Source of the DNA: Planctomycetota bacterium
GTDB taxonomy: Bacteria > Planctomycetota > UBA1135 > GCA-002686595
Length of the DNA: 64,000 nucleotides
Assembly: GCA_022446815.1 (NCBI GenBank)
Contig: JAKVCD010000018.1
Location: 37,817-101,816, forward strand
Direction: 5' to 3'
The notes under the pieces were generated by a model. That model ran no database searches. It had not been told where the DNA came from and was given only the letters and a program-made list of their open reading frames with translations. Position numbers and translations under genes: made by a program. Shown piece after piece: positions 34,771 to 43,491 of this stretch (the stretch's first letter is position 1; each line of letters opens with the position of its first letter).

Positions 34771-35679
34771 ATGGAGCTAGAGGAGCTGATCAACGGCGGC
34801 TGGGGCCGGCACGAGGCAGAGACAGAGGTGGTCGCCCGGGAGCTAGAGGAGCATGTAGGGCTCGTCTCGGACTCTGGGCAGGCGGCCGCGTTCAGCGCCC
34901 TCGCCTCACACGCCGTAGGCGAACACCTGAGGGATTGGGGGCGCGCCGCGAGCCTGATCAAGGAGGTGACTAAGGGACTCGCAGATGACCCCGCGCTCAC
35001 CTCCTCCTTGATCCTCCTCGGCATAGCTCAAGAGTTCGCCGAGGACGCCGAGGGTGCAGCTCAGTCCTTCGAGCGCGCTCGTGTGCTAGCTCGTAACGAC
35101 GACCTCGTCGAGGTGCGTACGCGGCTCGCTAGGGCCTCCGCTTACATGGGGGTCGGTACAAAGGAGCAGCTTCAGAGCGAGCACCGCCGCGCGATGGAGG
35201 TCGTGAATGGGATGCAAGACACAGCGAGCGTCGACCGCCTGGTGGCGATCATCTCGAACAATCTGGCGAGTCACCTCATGGAGCAGGCAGAGCTCACGCG
35301 TGAGGAGGCAGACGGGATGCTATGGATCGCTGGAGTCGCGAAGGACGCATGGACCCGCGCGGGGGACTGGGTGAATCACGAGCGGGCGGACTATCTGATC
35401 GCGCTCGCCCACAACCGCATCTCCCAGTGGAGCGAGGCCCTTGCTGCGGCTGACGCTGGGCTCGCGACGATCGCTGCGAACGGTGAGGAGGAGATCGATG
35501 AGGCCTTCCTGCTGCTAGCGCGAGCGCAGGCGCTGCGTGGCAGCGGCGATGAGGAGGGCACAGGTGAGGCCTTGGAGCGAGCGGACGCTCTCGCTGCGCC
35601 GTGGGACGGCGGGCTCAAGGAGTGGTACGACACCGTGCGTGCCCGTGCGCTCGAGGCGCCGACCTGGGAGCCTGCCTGA
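34771..35679 (+). CDS. TPR-like helical protein, unknown
   Basis: 302 residues without signal peptide or membrane segment. Ribosome site GAGGTGAC lies 6 bases before the ATG. Helical repeat units are seen throughout (SSLILLGIAQEFAEDAEGAAQSFERA, EQLQSEHRRAMEVVN, SQWSEALAAADAGLATI-type blocks, each near 34-40 residues), consistent with TPR-like alpha solenoids. The protein is acidic. It ends 1 base before the convergent TPR membrane protein stop. Likely a cytoplasmic scaffold; no enzyme motif is visible. Confidence 0.6.
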   Translation: MELEELINGGWGRHEAETEVVARELEEHVGLVSDSGQAAAFSALASHAVGEHLRDWGRAASLIKEVTKGLADDPALTSSLILLGIAQEFAEDAEGAAQSFERARVLARNDDLVEVRTRLARASAYMGVGTKEQLQSEHRRAMEVVNGMQDTASVDRLVAIISNNLASHLMEQAELTREEADGMLWIAGVAKDAWTRAGDWVNHERADYLIALAHNRISQWSEALAAADAGLATIAANGEEEIDEAFLLLARAQALRGSGDEEGTGEALERADALAAPWDGGLKEWYDTVRARALEAPTWEPA

Positions 35680-35680
35680 C

Positions 35681-37615
35681 TCAGCGACCGAGTGACTCGA
35701 GGAGCGCGCGCGCGTCAGCGTTGGAGGGGCTCAGCTCGAGCACCTTCCGTAGCTCCTCAGCAGCCTCTGCGCTCCTCTCGAGATCCTTGAGCGCGTAAGC
35801 TAAGTTGAGCCGAGCTTGTTGACTGGTGGGCTCGGCTACGAGGTGGCGGTGGTACCAGTCGAGCGCCTCTTCAAGCGCGCCGCTCGCGTGAAGCGCCCAA
35901 GCGTGAAGGAACTCGGAGTCTTGGTGGCGCTCGACCTTGGAGTGGAGGAGCTCTAGCAGCGGCAGGGCGGCCGGGGCCTCGCCGATGCGCTGCAGGGCAG
36001 AGGCGCGCTCATAGAGCAGGGCGACGAGCTCATCTCTGTAGAGCTCGCTCTGCGGCTCGATCTCTGCAGCCCGCGCGGCGGGCGCGATCGCCTCATCTCT
36101 CCGGCCGGCTTCGAGGAGCGCCTTCGAGAGCCAGCGCTGCGTGACAGCCCAGTCAGGCGTGGCGGCGGCTGCGCCCTCGATGAGCGTGAGGCCCTCCTCG
36201 GCTCGCTCTGTTCGGATCCAGTGGAGGGCGAGGTTGATCTTCGCGTAGACGTTGTTCGGGTTGAGCTCGAGCGCGCGCTCGTAGTGCTCCTCAGCGAGCG
36301 CAGGGTCACGCTGGTATACGGAGCGTCCGTAGTTCAGGTGCCCCTGGGTGGTCGTGCCGAGCGTGACCGCGCGCCCCCAGAGGGTCTCTTCTGACTCCCA
36401 GTGCTGCGCGTTGATATTCGAGAGCGCTCCGAACCAGAGACAGACTGCGGCGAGCGAGAGCGGTCGGAGCGCGCGCGGGAGCGCTGTGAGCGCTGCGCCC
36501 ATGATGATGCACGCGAAGGGGAGGCTGATGAGCTGTCGGTAGTCCTCCGCGAAGCTGCGCATCGGCAGGATTGAGGAGGTCATCGAGAGCCACGCAAAGT
36601 AGGAGAGGACGCAGAAGGCGAGCAGCGGGTGGCTGCGGGCGCTCTTGAACGCAGCGAAGAGGCTCGCGGCGACAAAGGCGGCGCCAGCGAGCACGCCTAA
36701 CTCGAGCGCGCTCGACGCTGGGTCAACCGCAGGGAGCGGGCTCAGGTAGAGGGGGTAGATGAGGTTCCGCGCGTAATAGAAGAGATGAACCCGCAGCTCT
36801 GTGAGCGGGTACTCGAGAGGGGGGCGCTCGATGAGGAGCTGATCTGCATCGGAGAAGTCCAGCCCGTATCGCACGAGCGCGAGGAAGGCGCCAACGACCG
36901 CCACGAGAGACAGGGTGCGCCTCCAGATCGCAGGGTCTCTGAGGCTCCTGCGACCGATGGTCAGCTCATAGGCGAGCGTGACAGCTGGGAAGAGCGCGGC
37001 ATTCTGCTTGGAGAGGAGCGCGAGGATGAGGCAGAGCCCGCAGCCGAGCCAGGCGAGGCCGCCACCACGCTGCGCCGCAGAGACATAGCAGCGCATCGCG
37101 CTGAGCGAGAATACGAGGGCGAGGAGGAGGTCTCTGTTGGAGACATAGTTCACAGCGACTCCCGCGACGGGGTGCGCAGCGAAGAGAGCAGCCGCCGCGA
37201 AGGGCAGCCACCTTGAGGCTGGCGCGCCCTTGTCGCTCGCTGCGCGCGCTAAGGCATGCGAGAGGAGGAGCACGAGGACCGCGGCGATGATGTGCAGCGC
37301 GAGGTTGCCGAGGTGATGTGCCTCGACAGGCTCTATTCCTAGGGGGGTCGCGATGGCTCGAGTGAGCGAGAGCGTGAGCGGAAGGAGCGGGCGATATTGA
37401 ATGAGGTGCGGGAGGGTCGCCATGGTCCCGGGGTCGGTGAAGTGCCTTGAGAGCGGGGAGACCGCCTCGATCCCGGGGTTGTCTGTGGCCCTGAAGAAGT
37501 CATCGAGGTGATAGCTAGCGCTCATCGCGCGCCAGTGCGCGCCGACGGCCAAGAGCGCGATCGCGAGGATGGGGAGGGCTCTGGCGCTCCAGCTGATCTT
37601 CGGGGGCTCACTCAT
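35681..37615 (-). CDS. Integral membrane protein with C-terminal TPR (TMTC/GT-C-like)
   Basis: 644 residues from ATG at 37615 (MSEPPKISWSARALPIL); an upstream start would run into the opposite gene. About ten membrane helices fill residues 15-400. The first periplasmic loop has YHLDDFFRATDNPG, with the acidic pair of GT-C glycosyltransferases (DD near residue 38), and the layout with a C-terminal TPR block resembles eukaryotic TMTC O-mannosyltransferases and bacterial PMT-like proteins. From ~440 to the end TPR units repeat (DPALAEEHYERALELNPNN, DWYHRHLVAEPTSQQARLN, AEAAEELRKVLELSPSNAD). Glycosyl transfer to periplasmic proteins is a good hypothesis; the sugar donor is unknown. Confidence 0.75.
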   Translation of the reverse strand: MSEPPKISWSARALPILAIALLAVGAHWRAMSASYHLDDFFRATDNPGIEAVSPLSRHFTDPGTMATLPHLIQYRPLLPLTLSLTRAIATPLGIEPVEAHHLGNLALHIIAAVLVLLLSHALARAASDKGAPASRWLPFAAAALFAAHPVAGVAVNYVSNRDLLLALVFSLSAMRCYVSAAQRGGGLAWLGCGLCLILALLSKQNAALFPAVTLAYELTIGRRSLRDPAIWRRTLSLVAVVGAFLALVRYGLDFSDADQLLIERPPLEYPLTELRVHLFYYARNLIYPLYLSPLPAVDPASSALELGVLAGAAFVAASLFAAFKSARSHPLLAFCVLSYFAWLSMTSSILPMRSFAEDYRQLISLPFACIIMGAALTALPRALRPLSLAAVCLWFGALSNINAQHWESEETLWGRAVTLGTTTQGHLNYGRSVYQRDPALAEEHYERALELNPNNVYAKINLALHWIRTERAEEGLTLIEGAAAATPDWAVTQRWLSKALLEAGRRDEAIAPAARAAEIEPQSELYRDELVALLYERASALQRIGEAPAALPLLELLHSKVERHQDSEFLHAWALHASGALEEALDWYHRHLVAEPTSQQARLNLAYALKDLERSAEAAEELRKVLELSPSNADARALLESLGR

Positions 37616-37696
37616 CTCTCCTAGAACGGTAGCACCGGGCGAGATTGCCGGCCATGAGGCGAAGAAGCATGAGCGTGGAGGTAGACTCCCTGTGAC

Positions 37697-39370
37697 ATGA
37701 GAAGCGCCCATATCGCCCTCGCGACGACCCTCTCCCTCCTCAGCGGCTGCTCGAGTGACTCTCCAGACTCAGCTGGCGGACCTTCGGCCCCTGCTGCGAG
37801 CCCGCCTTGGTTTGTGGAGGTCGCGGAAGAGCGCGGGCTCACATGGGTGCACTCCAAGGGTGATGAGGTGCGCTACTGGTTCCCTGAGGTTATGGGGCCG
37901 GGCGCTGGCGTTCTGGACTATGACCGTGACGGGGACATGGACCTTTACCTCGTCCAGTCCGGCGACCTCAGCAAGCCCGAGGGCGAGAACGCTGGCGATC
38001 GACTCTTCGCAAATGATGGTGCGGGCAACTTCGCGGATGTGACGGAGGCGACAGGCGCGACCGATCGCGGATATGGCATGGGGTGCGCTTGCGGAGACTA
38101 CGACGGCGACGGGTGGACGGACATCTACGTGACAAACGTCGGGCCGAACGCGCTGCTCAAGAACGGCGGCGCAGGCGCGCAGTTCTCGAGCGTTGCCGCT
38201 GCGGCTGGAGTGGATGATGACCGGTGGGGGACTAGCGCGGCCTTCATGGACATCGACAACGACGGAGACCTCGACCTCTTCGTCGTGAACTACTTGAACT
38301 GGTCTGAGGCTGTCGAGCTGAAGTGCATGTCGGGGTTTGGGGAGCCCGACTATTGCCACCCGAACAACTACAACTCACCCGCGACCGACGTGCTCTTTGA
38401 GAACAACGGCGACGGCACCTTCACCGACATCACGGCTCGCGCAGGTGTCGCTGAGGCCTTCGGGAACGGCCTCGGTGTCGCGCCCGGAGACTTCAACTCT
38501 GACGGTCTCATGGACATCTACGTGGCCAACGACATGACGGCCAACCAGCTCTGGATGAATCAGGGCGACAACACCTTCAAGGAGTCTGGGCTCCTCGCTG
38601 GCTGCGCTGTGAACGGTGAGGGCGCGGCAGAGGCTGGGATGGGCGTCGTCGCCTTTGACGCAGAGAACGACGGAGACCTCGACCTCTACCTGACTCACCT
38701 GCGCGAGCAGACGAACACGCTCTACATCAACCAGGGCGGGGGTTTCACGGACAAGACTTCCATCGTCGGTCTCGCTGGGCCGAGCTTACGCTTCACTGGC
38801 TTTGGGACTGGCGCGGCGGACTTTGACCAGGACGGCATGCTGGACCTCTACGCGGCGAACGGACGCGTCGGGAAGTGGCGCCCACAGTTCCTGGAGTCCG
38901 ACCCGTACGCTGAGCCGGATCAGGTGTACCGCGGTGTTGGAGCCGGTCGCTTCAAAGAGATCATGCCGCAAGGGGGGACGGGGGAGCCTTACTACGCGAA
39001 CAGCCGAGGGATGGCCTTTGTCGATACAGACGGTGACGGTGACCTCGACGTGGTCGTAGCAGACAACCACGGGCGTGTGCGCTTACTGGAGAACGTCGCG
39101 CCTGGGCAGGGGAACTCGGTCCTCTTAGAGGTGGTGAATGAGGCCGGGGCTCCCGCTGTAGGAGCTAAGGTGAGCATCAGTGTTGGTGGAGAGACCTTGG
39201 TGCGCTTCGTGCAGCCGGCCTTCAGCTACTGCTCTAGCAGTGATCCTCGGGTGCACTTCGGCCTCGGCGAGCACACTGGCACCTTTGACTTACGCATCGA
39301 TTGGCCTGGCGGTGATACGACCGAGAGAGCGGGCCTTCAGAGCGGCGGGGTCGTGCGGATCTCGCGCTGA
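37697..39370 (+). CDS. CRTAC1-family lipoprotein (FG-GAP/VCBS repeats, ASPIC/UnbV domain)
   Basis: 557 residues. Lipobox LLSGC (residue 18 region) predicts a lipoprotein. FG-GAP/VCBS beta-propeller units with Ca-binding DxDGDxD loops follow: DYDRDGDMDLYLV, DYDGDGWTDIYV, DIDNDGDLDLFVV, DFNSDGLMDIYVA, DAENDGDLDLYL, DFDQDGMLDLYA, DTDGDGDLDVVVA. The C-terminal ASPIC/UnbV domain (about 450-557, SVLLEVVNEAGAPAVGAKVS) ends the protein. Such proteins are surface-bound and calcium-stabilised, thought to bind ligands or other cells. Starts 81 bases from the divergent membrane TPR gene. It has a terminator-like hairpin set downstream (39452-39508). Confidence 0.85.
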   Translation: MRSAHIALATTLSLLSGCSSDSPDSAGGPSAPAASPPWFVEVAEERGLTWVHSKGDEVRYWFPEVMGPGAGVLDYDRDGDMDLYLVQSGDLSKPEGENAGDRLFANDGAGNFADVTEATGATDRGYGMGCACGDYDGDGWTDIYVTNVGPNALLKNGGAGAQFSSVAAAAGVDDDRWGTSAAFMDIDNDGDLDLFVVNYLNWSEAVELKCMSGFGEPDYCHPNNYNSPATDVLFENNGDGTFTDITARAGVAEAFGNGLGVAPGDFNSDGLMDIYVANDMTANQLWMNQGDNTFKESGLLAGCAVNGEGAAEAGMGVVAFDAENDGDLDLYLTHLREQTNTLYINQGGGFTDKTSIVGLAGPSLRFTGFGTGAADFDQDGMLDLYAANGRVGKWRPQFLESDPYAEPDQVYRGVGAGRFKEIMPQGGTGEPYYANSRGMAFVDTDGDGDLDVVVADNHGRVRLLENVAPGQGNSVLLEVVNEAGAPAVGAKVSISVGGETLVRFVQPAFSYCSSSDPRVHFGLGEHTGTFDLRIDWPGGDTTERAGLQSGGVVRISR

Positions 39371-39451
39371 GCTAGGCCCTTTGTGGGCCGCTAGGTAGCG
39401 AATCGAGGATTGGGGAGTCCTGCCAGGGCCCTGCGCCCTAGCGACTTAGGA

Positions 39452-39508
39452 GCTCTGGCTTAAGAGCCCGTAATCACGGGCAAATCCACAAGTTTGGATT
39501 TCCTTTTC
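39452..39508 (+). terminator. Three adjacent stem-loops after the CRTAC1 gene
   Basis: Three hairpins stand in a row: GCTCT-GGCTTA-AGAGC (39452-39467), GCCCGT-AATC-ACGGGC (39466-39481, sharing two bases with the first) and AAATCCA-CAAGTT-TGGATTT (39482-39501). A pyrimidine-rich CCTTTTC run follows. The last could end transcription of the CRTAC1 gene. The tight stacking could also form alternative structures in the leader of the next gene (start 39618). Confidence 0.5.
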
Positions 39509-39617
39509 AGGTGCCTAGTCTCCCCAGAGATCGCAACGCGACCTTGGCTCCATGTCGTGTTCGCTCACCGTCCACAACCCACGTGGGCAGAAAAACACCC
39601 ACACAAGGAAACTCAAC

Positions 39618-42116
39618 ATGAAGTGCACCGTCCCCCCGCGCCTGTGGTGCGGCGCTTTACCTGCGCTGATCGCGCTCACCTTGCCGGCCTCTGCTCAGCT
39701 GGGCGGCATCAAGGTCCCTGGCAAGCACAACCAATCACCTGCAGGAGGCAGCATGGCGCTCGGCGTAGGCTGCGGCGGAGGCGACACGAGCGGCCTCCTG
39801 ATCCCGCTGAATGAGACATTCGATGTGGTCCCGATGGATGATTCGAATGGCGTTTGCTTTCGGAACGACGATGGCAGCACGGTTGAGCTCCCGCTTCAGT
39901 TTGACTTTGAATTCTTTGGCGAGACACACACGGGTGTGCATATCAACAACAACGGGAACCTGAGCTTTGGGAGCCCTTTTTACACCTACTCATCCGCTGG
40001 GTTTCCAGTCGACGGATACCCGATGATCGCTCCCTTTTGGGGCGACGTGGACACGCAGTCGAGCGACGATGGCGCTGGGGTTGTCTATTACCGCTCAGAG
40101 CCGAACCGCTTCGTCGTCACATGGGATCACGTCGGGTACTACGACGGCGCCACAGACAAGCAAAACACCTTCCAGGTCATCTTGACTGATGGGAGTGACC
40201 CCCTGATCGGTCTAGGGAACAACGTCTGCTTCTCATGGGCGGATATGCAATGGACGACAGGCGACGCCTCTTATGGAGAGGGGGGCTTCAGCGGCGTCCC
40301 CGCCACGGTGGGAGCGAACAAGGGGGATGGCGAGGAGTACTTCCTCGTCGGGCGCTTTGACCACCCCGGAGAAGATTACGATGGCCCGGGAGGTGTCAAT
40401 GACGGCGTTGACTATCTAGATAACCGCGTGGTGGCTTTCAGTACGGGTGTCGAAAATATCCCGCCGATCATTGTAGATGCCCCAGATGGGTGCGTCAGCG
40501 GTATGGCCGGCGAGCCGATCTCTATGAGCTTTACAGTTATCGCCCCTGAGGAGGACCAGGGCGTTGGTGGATTCAACGATTTCTATCCTGAGGGATGGGA
40601 TGTCGAAACATCCGTCGGCGAGGGGGGCAGCATGACAGTCAACATCACGTGGAACACGACCGCTTACGACGCTGGTGAGTATAGATTTACATATGTCGCT
40701 AGGGACACCGGAGACCCGCCCCTTACGACCTCTTTCGAAGTGTGCTTCTCAGTTGAGAGTTCAACTCCCGAAGGAGTGCTAGGAGAGGCGGGGCAGTTCA
40801 ACGTCTACTCGACGAGACAGCTCACCATCAACAACGCCTCGATCGCCGGTCGAATCGGCGCCGAGAAGAACCTCTTCATCTCTGAGGCCTCCATCGCTTC
40901 TGGGGATGTCCCCGCAGATGTGGACTCCATGGCCAGCGGGCGCGCCGTGTGGGCAGAGAACGGAGTCCTCAACAACGGCAACATCGTCGCCGAGTTACAC
41001 CTAGACCACCTCGAAGACTCCTTCTCTCTCGCAAACTCTACGCAGGAGCCAAGGGTCGACGAGGACGCCTGGGATCATGAGGCGATGAGCGCGGATCTCT
41101 TTGCTCTCTCTGCCACCTATGGGGCCATGCTCCCGACCGGATCTGTGACTGAGGATGGGTACGGCAACCTGACCATGAGCGGCACTGGATCGAACCCCGA
41201 GATCTTCCTCGTCACGGACAGTCAGCTTGAAGAGGCTAGTCATGTAACGGTGAGTGCGGACCCGGACGTGAACGTCCTGATCAACGTCGAGGGCGGGCGC
41301 GTCTCGCCCTCTAGCTTCGGCTTTGAAGTACAGGGGACGTCCGCGAACAGGGTCCTCATGAACTTCTTCGAGGCGTGGCAGATCGACTTCTCGGAGACGG
41401 ACTTAAACGCGAGCCTCCTGGCTCCAGAGAGTGAGGCTTACGTCTCGAACATCAGCGTTTCTGGCAACATCGTCGCGCGTTGGATCGAGCTCCTTCATAT
41501 GGACGCCGCGGGTGACTTGCTCATCGGCTCATATCCTTCGACGACAGAGTTCACGTACTCCATGCCGATGCAGGCGATGCGGGACACGCTCAAACACAAC
41601 CTCGTCTTGCGCCCGCTCGAGCCTGGGCACAACCTCAAGCTCGGGCGTCACAATCAGGCGCTCGGAGACTCCATCAAGGTGAAGTTTGCGAACGGAGCTT
41701 CGCGTGACTACCGCGCAGACAAGGTCGCGATGATCACGATCGGTAACGGGATGACCTCCGATGAGGTGACGATTGAAGGGGCTCTTGAGGTCCCGATTCA
41801 CTACCTCGAGGACGGGCCGCTCGGCGGTGACGATCTCTTCAGTCTCTCTCGTGAAGGGGCTGATCTGACACGTCCCGGCGTCCTCCCGCTCGAGCTCCTC
41901 AACAACGACCTCGCAGGGACTATGGGCCTAAACGTGTCCTCGCTGCGCATCGTCAACCCCCCTCAGCACGGCGTCGTCCGGAGGATCTCTGGAACCTCAA
42001 TGGTTTGGTACGCCTGGTCTGCAGACAAGGACTGGGAGAATGATCGCTTCCAGTACGTCGTGCAGGACAACGACGGGAACACCTCCAAGCGAGTGGAGGT
42101 CCTCATCGTTCGATAG
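39618..42116 (+). CDS. Secreted multidomain protein: NIDO domain, choice-of-anchor A domain, Ig/cadherin-like C-terminus
   Basis: 832 residues from ATG at 39618 (ribosome site AAGGAAA 8 bases upstream; MKCTVPPRLWCGALPALIAL signal). Residues ~60-250 resemble a nidogen (NIDO) domain (GYPMIAPFWGDVDTQ, VVTWDHVGYYDG, TFQVILTDG). A middle Ig-like region (about 265-365) is followed by a choice-of-anchor A-type beta domain (about 370-650; EAGQFNVYSTRQLTINNASI, VLINVEGG). The end (RPGVLPLELLNNDLAG, VVQDNDGNTSKRVEV) is a bacterial Ig/cadherin-like repeat. The 5' part is poorer in GC and its codon use is looser than its neighbours', hinting at a different history. A surface adhesion or structural role is most likely. 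Confidence 0.75.
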   Translation: MKCTVPPRLWCGALPALIALTLPASAQLGGIKVPGKHNQSPAGGSMALGVGCGGGDTSGLLIPLNETFDVVPMDDSNGVCFRNDDGSTVELPLQFDFEFFGETHTGVHINNNGNLSFGSPFYTYSSAGFPVDGYPMIAPFWGDVDTQSSDDGAGVVYYRSEPNRFVVTWDHVGYYDGATDKQNTFQVILTDGSDPLIGLGNNVCFSWADMQWTTGDASYGEGGFSGVPATVGANKGDGEEYFLVGRFDHPGEDYDGPGGVNDGVDYLDNRVVAFSTGVENIPPIIVDAPDGCVSGMAGEPISMSFTVIAPEEDQGVGGFNDFYPEGWDVETSVGEGGSMTVNITWNTTAYDAGEYRFTYVARDTGDPPLTTSFEVCFSVESSTPEGVLGEAGQFNVYSTRQLTINNASIAGRIGAEKNLFISEASIASGDVPADVDSMASGRAVWAENGVLNNGNIVAELHLDHLEDSFSLANSTQEPRVDEDAWDHEAMSADLFALSATYGAMLPTGSVTEDGYGNLTMSGTGSNPEIFLVTDSQLEEASHVTVSADPDVNVLINVEGGRVSPSSFGFEVQGTSANRVLMNFFEAWQIDFSETDLNASLLAPESEAYVSNISVSGNIVARWIELLHMDAAGDLLIGSYPSTTEFTYSMPMQAMRDTLKHNLVLRPLEPGHNLKLGRHNQALGDSIKVKFANGASRDYRADKVAMITIGNGMTSDEVTIEGALEVPIHYLEDGPLGGDDLFSLSREGADLTRPGVLPLELLNNDLAGTMGLNVSSLRIVNPPQHGVVRRISGTSMVWYAWSADKDWENDRFQYVVQDNDGNTSKRVEVLIVR

Positions 42117-42138
42117 AAAGCGCCTTGGCAGCGGAGCC

Positions 42139-42181
42139 GACCTCTCTCCCCCCTCGTGGGGAGGGGGGTCGCTCCCTTTTC
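42139..42181 (+). terminator. Intrinsic terminator after the NIDO/CAA gene
   Basis: GACCTCTCTCCCC pairs with GGGGAGGGGGGTC (13 bp with two G-U pairs) around a CCTCGT loop, at 42139-42170. It is followed by GCTCCCTTTTC. Position is 22 bases past the stop codon. The rest of the gap up to 42345 shows nothing recognisable except possible promoter sequence. Confidence 0.65.
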
Positions 42182-42345
42182 AGGGGTCAAGTGCGCTCAG
42201 AGGTGGGCGAAGTCATCGACTCAAAGAGGGGGGCGTCCAAAGGCTCGATGGCTGAGAGCAGGAGATCTTGCGCTGGGGGCGCCTGCGTCGTGGCAAAGAT
42301 CGCGGCGACGATGTGCGCGGCTCCGGTATAGACTCCTCTCCTGCT

Positions 42346-43491
42346 ATGAAGATCTCGACACTCCTCAGCGCTCTGTTGATGGCGGGGACAGCGTTCAGCT
42401 CACAGGATCCCCTCGCTGACCTCCCCGAAGACCTCAAGGCCGCGCACGTGACGTTCGTGGAGCTGTGCGCTTCTTGTCACGGCGTCCTAGGGGATGGCAA
42501 GGGCACGACCGAGTTAGACCGGCCGGCTCGGAGCTTCGCTGATGGTGGTTTCTCCTTCGGAAACACAAAGGAGGCCCTCTTTCGGACGTTGAAGAGCGGG
42601 ATCCCTGGGACGCCCATGCCGGCCTTTGGGGGACAGGTACCGGATGAGCGCCTAGAAGAGCTCGCGCGGCTGGTTCAATTCTTGGGCCCGGGTGGCGAGC
42701 CTGAGCCCCCTAAGGGCACAGAGCTCATCGTGAAGGACCGCCCGCTCATCGTTCGCGGACACTTCCCTGCCTTGGATGGCGAAGAGGACGACGTCGTACG
42801 TGGCCTGCTCATCGGAGATCCGAGCGGGATGAGCTTTCAGTACGCCTCGGACAACTTGCGTCTCCTCAGCGTGAGGCTCGGTGGCTTCGTCGACCGCGCT
42901 GACTGGGGTGGTCGAGGTGGCAGCCCGCTGCGGCCGCTGGGGCGGTCGATCTACACGCCACGAGATCTGCTCCGCCCTACGGCTTGGCGTCTCGCGAACG
43001 AGGGCTACCTGCGTCCTCGACTCCGGGCGACATCAACCACTCGAGGTGTGGCGAAGATCGAGTATGAGCTCTTCGACGCGGCGGGTGTGCTCGTGGCGCG
43101 CTGTGTAGAGGCTCCGCGCATGCTCTCGACGAGTCTCGGGAGCGGCTACGCGGTCTCGTATCAGCTCACCGCGGGAGCGACGAGGGCGCTCACCTTCTAT
43201 CCCTACCCCAGCCCGACGAGCCAGAGCTGGACGCTCAACCATGGCGGGGCCGAGTTCACGGGCTCACTCACGACTGGCCACGTGAGCTGCAAGCGGCCCA
43301 TGGAGAGCCCCGGCAATGAGCTACGCATCATGACTCCCCTCCCAGGGATGAGCGCGGTGGAGCGGGGCTTCGAGATGATCGTTTCGCCAGAGGAACCAGT
43401 GCTCTTTGAGGCCGGGGTCCTCTTCCTGACTGAGTGGTCCGATGAGAATGCGGTTCGCGCGCTGAAGGAGCTTCAACATGGGAACAAGTGA
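42346..43491 (+). CDS. Secreted c-type cytochrome
   Basis: 381 residues from ATG at 42346 (signal MKISTLLSALLMAGTAFSSQ). One haem-binding CASCHG motif (residues ~42-47) starts a cytochrome c domain reaching to about residue 115 with the Met axial ligand candidate in GTPMPAFGG. The remaining ~260 residues have no recognised motif; they are beta-rich with many Tyr/Trp. The stop overlaps the start of the next gene by 14 bases, so the two are coupled. The next gene encodes a sorbosone dehydrogenase-like propeller without haem, so this cytochrome probably takes electrons from it. Confidence 0.78.
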   Translation: MKISTLLSALLMAGTAFSSQDPLADLPEDLKAAHVTFVELCASCHGVLGDGKGTTELDRPARSFADGGFSFGNTKEALFRTLKSGIPGTPMPAFGGQVPDERLEELARLVQFLGPGGEPEPPKGTELIVKDRPLIVRGHFPALDGEEDDVVRGLLIGDPSGMSFQYASDNLRLLSVRLGGFVDRADWGGRGGSPLRPLGRSIYTPRDLLRPTAWRLANEGYLRPRLRATSTTRGVAKIEYELFDAAGVLVARCVEAPRMLSTSLGSGYAVSYQLTAGATRALTFYPYPSPTSQSWTLNHGGAEFTGSLTTGHVSCKRPMESPGNELRIMTPLPGMSAVERGFEMIVSPEEPVLFEAGVLFLTEWSDENAVRALKELQHGNK

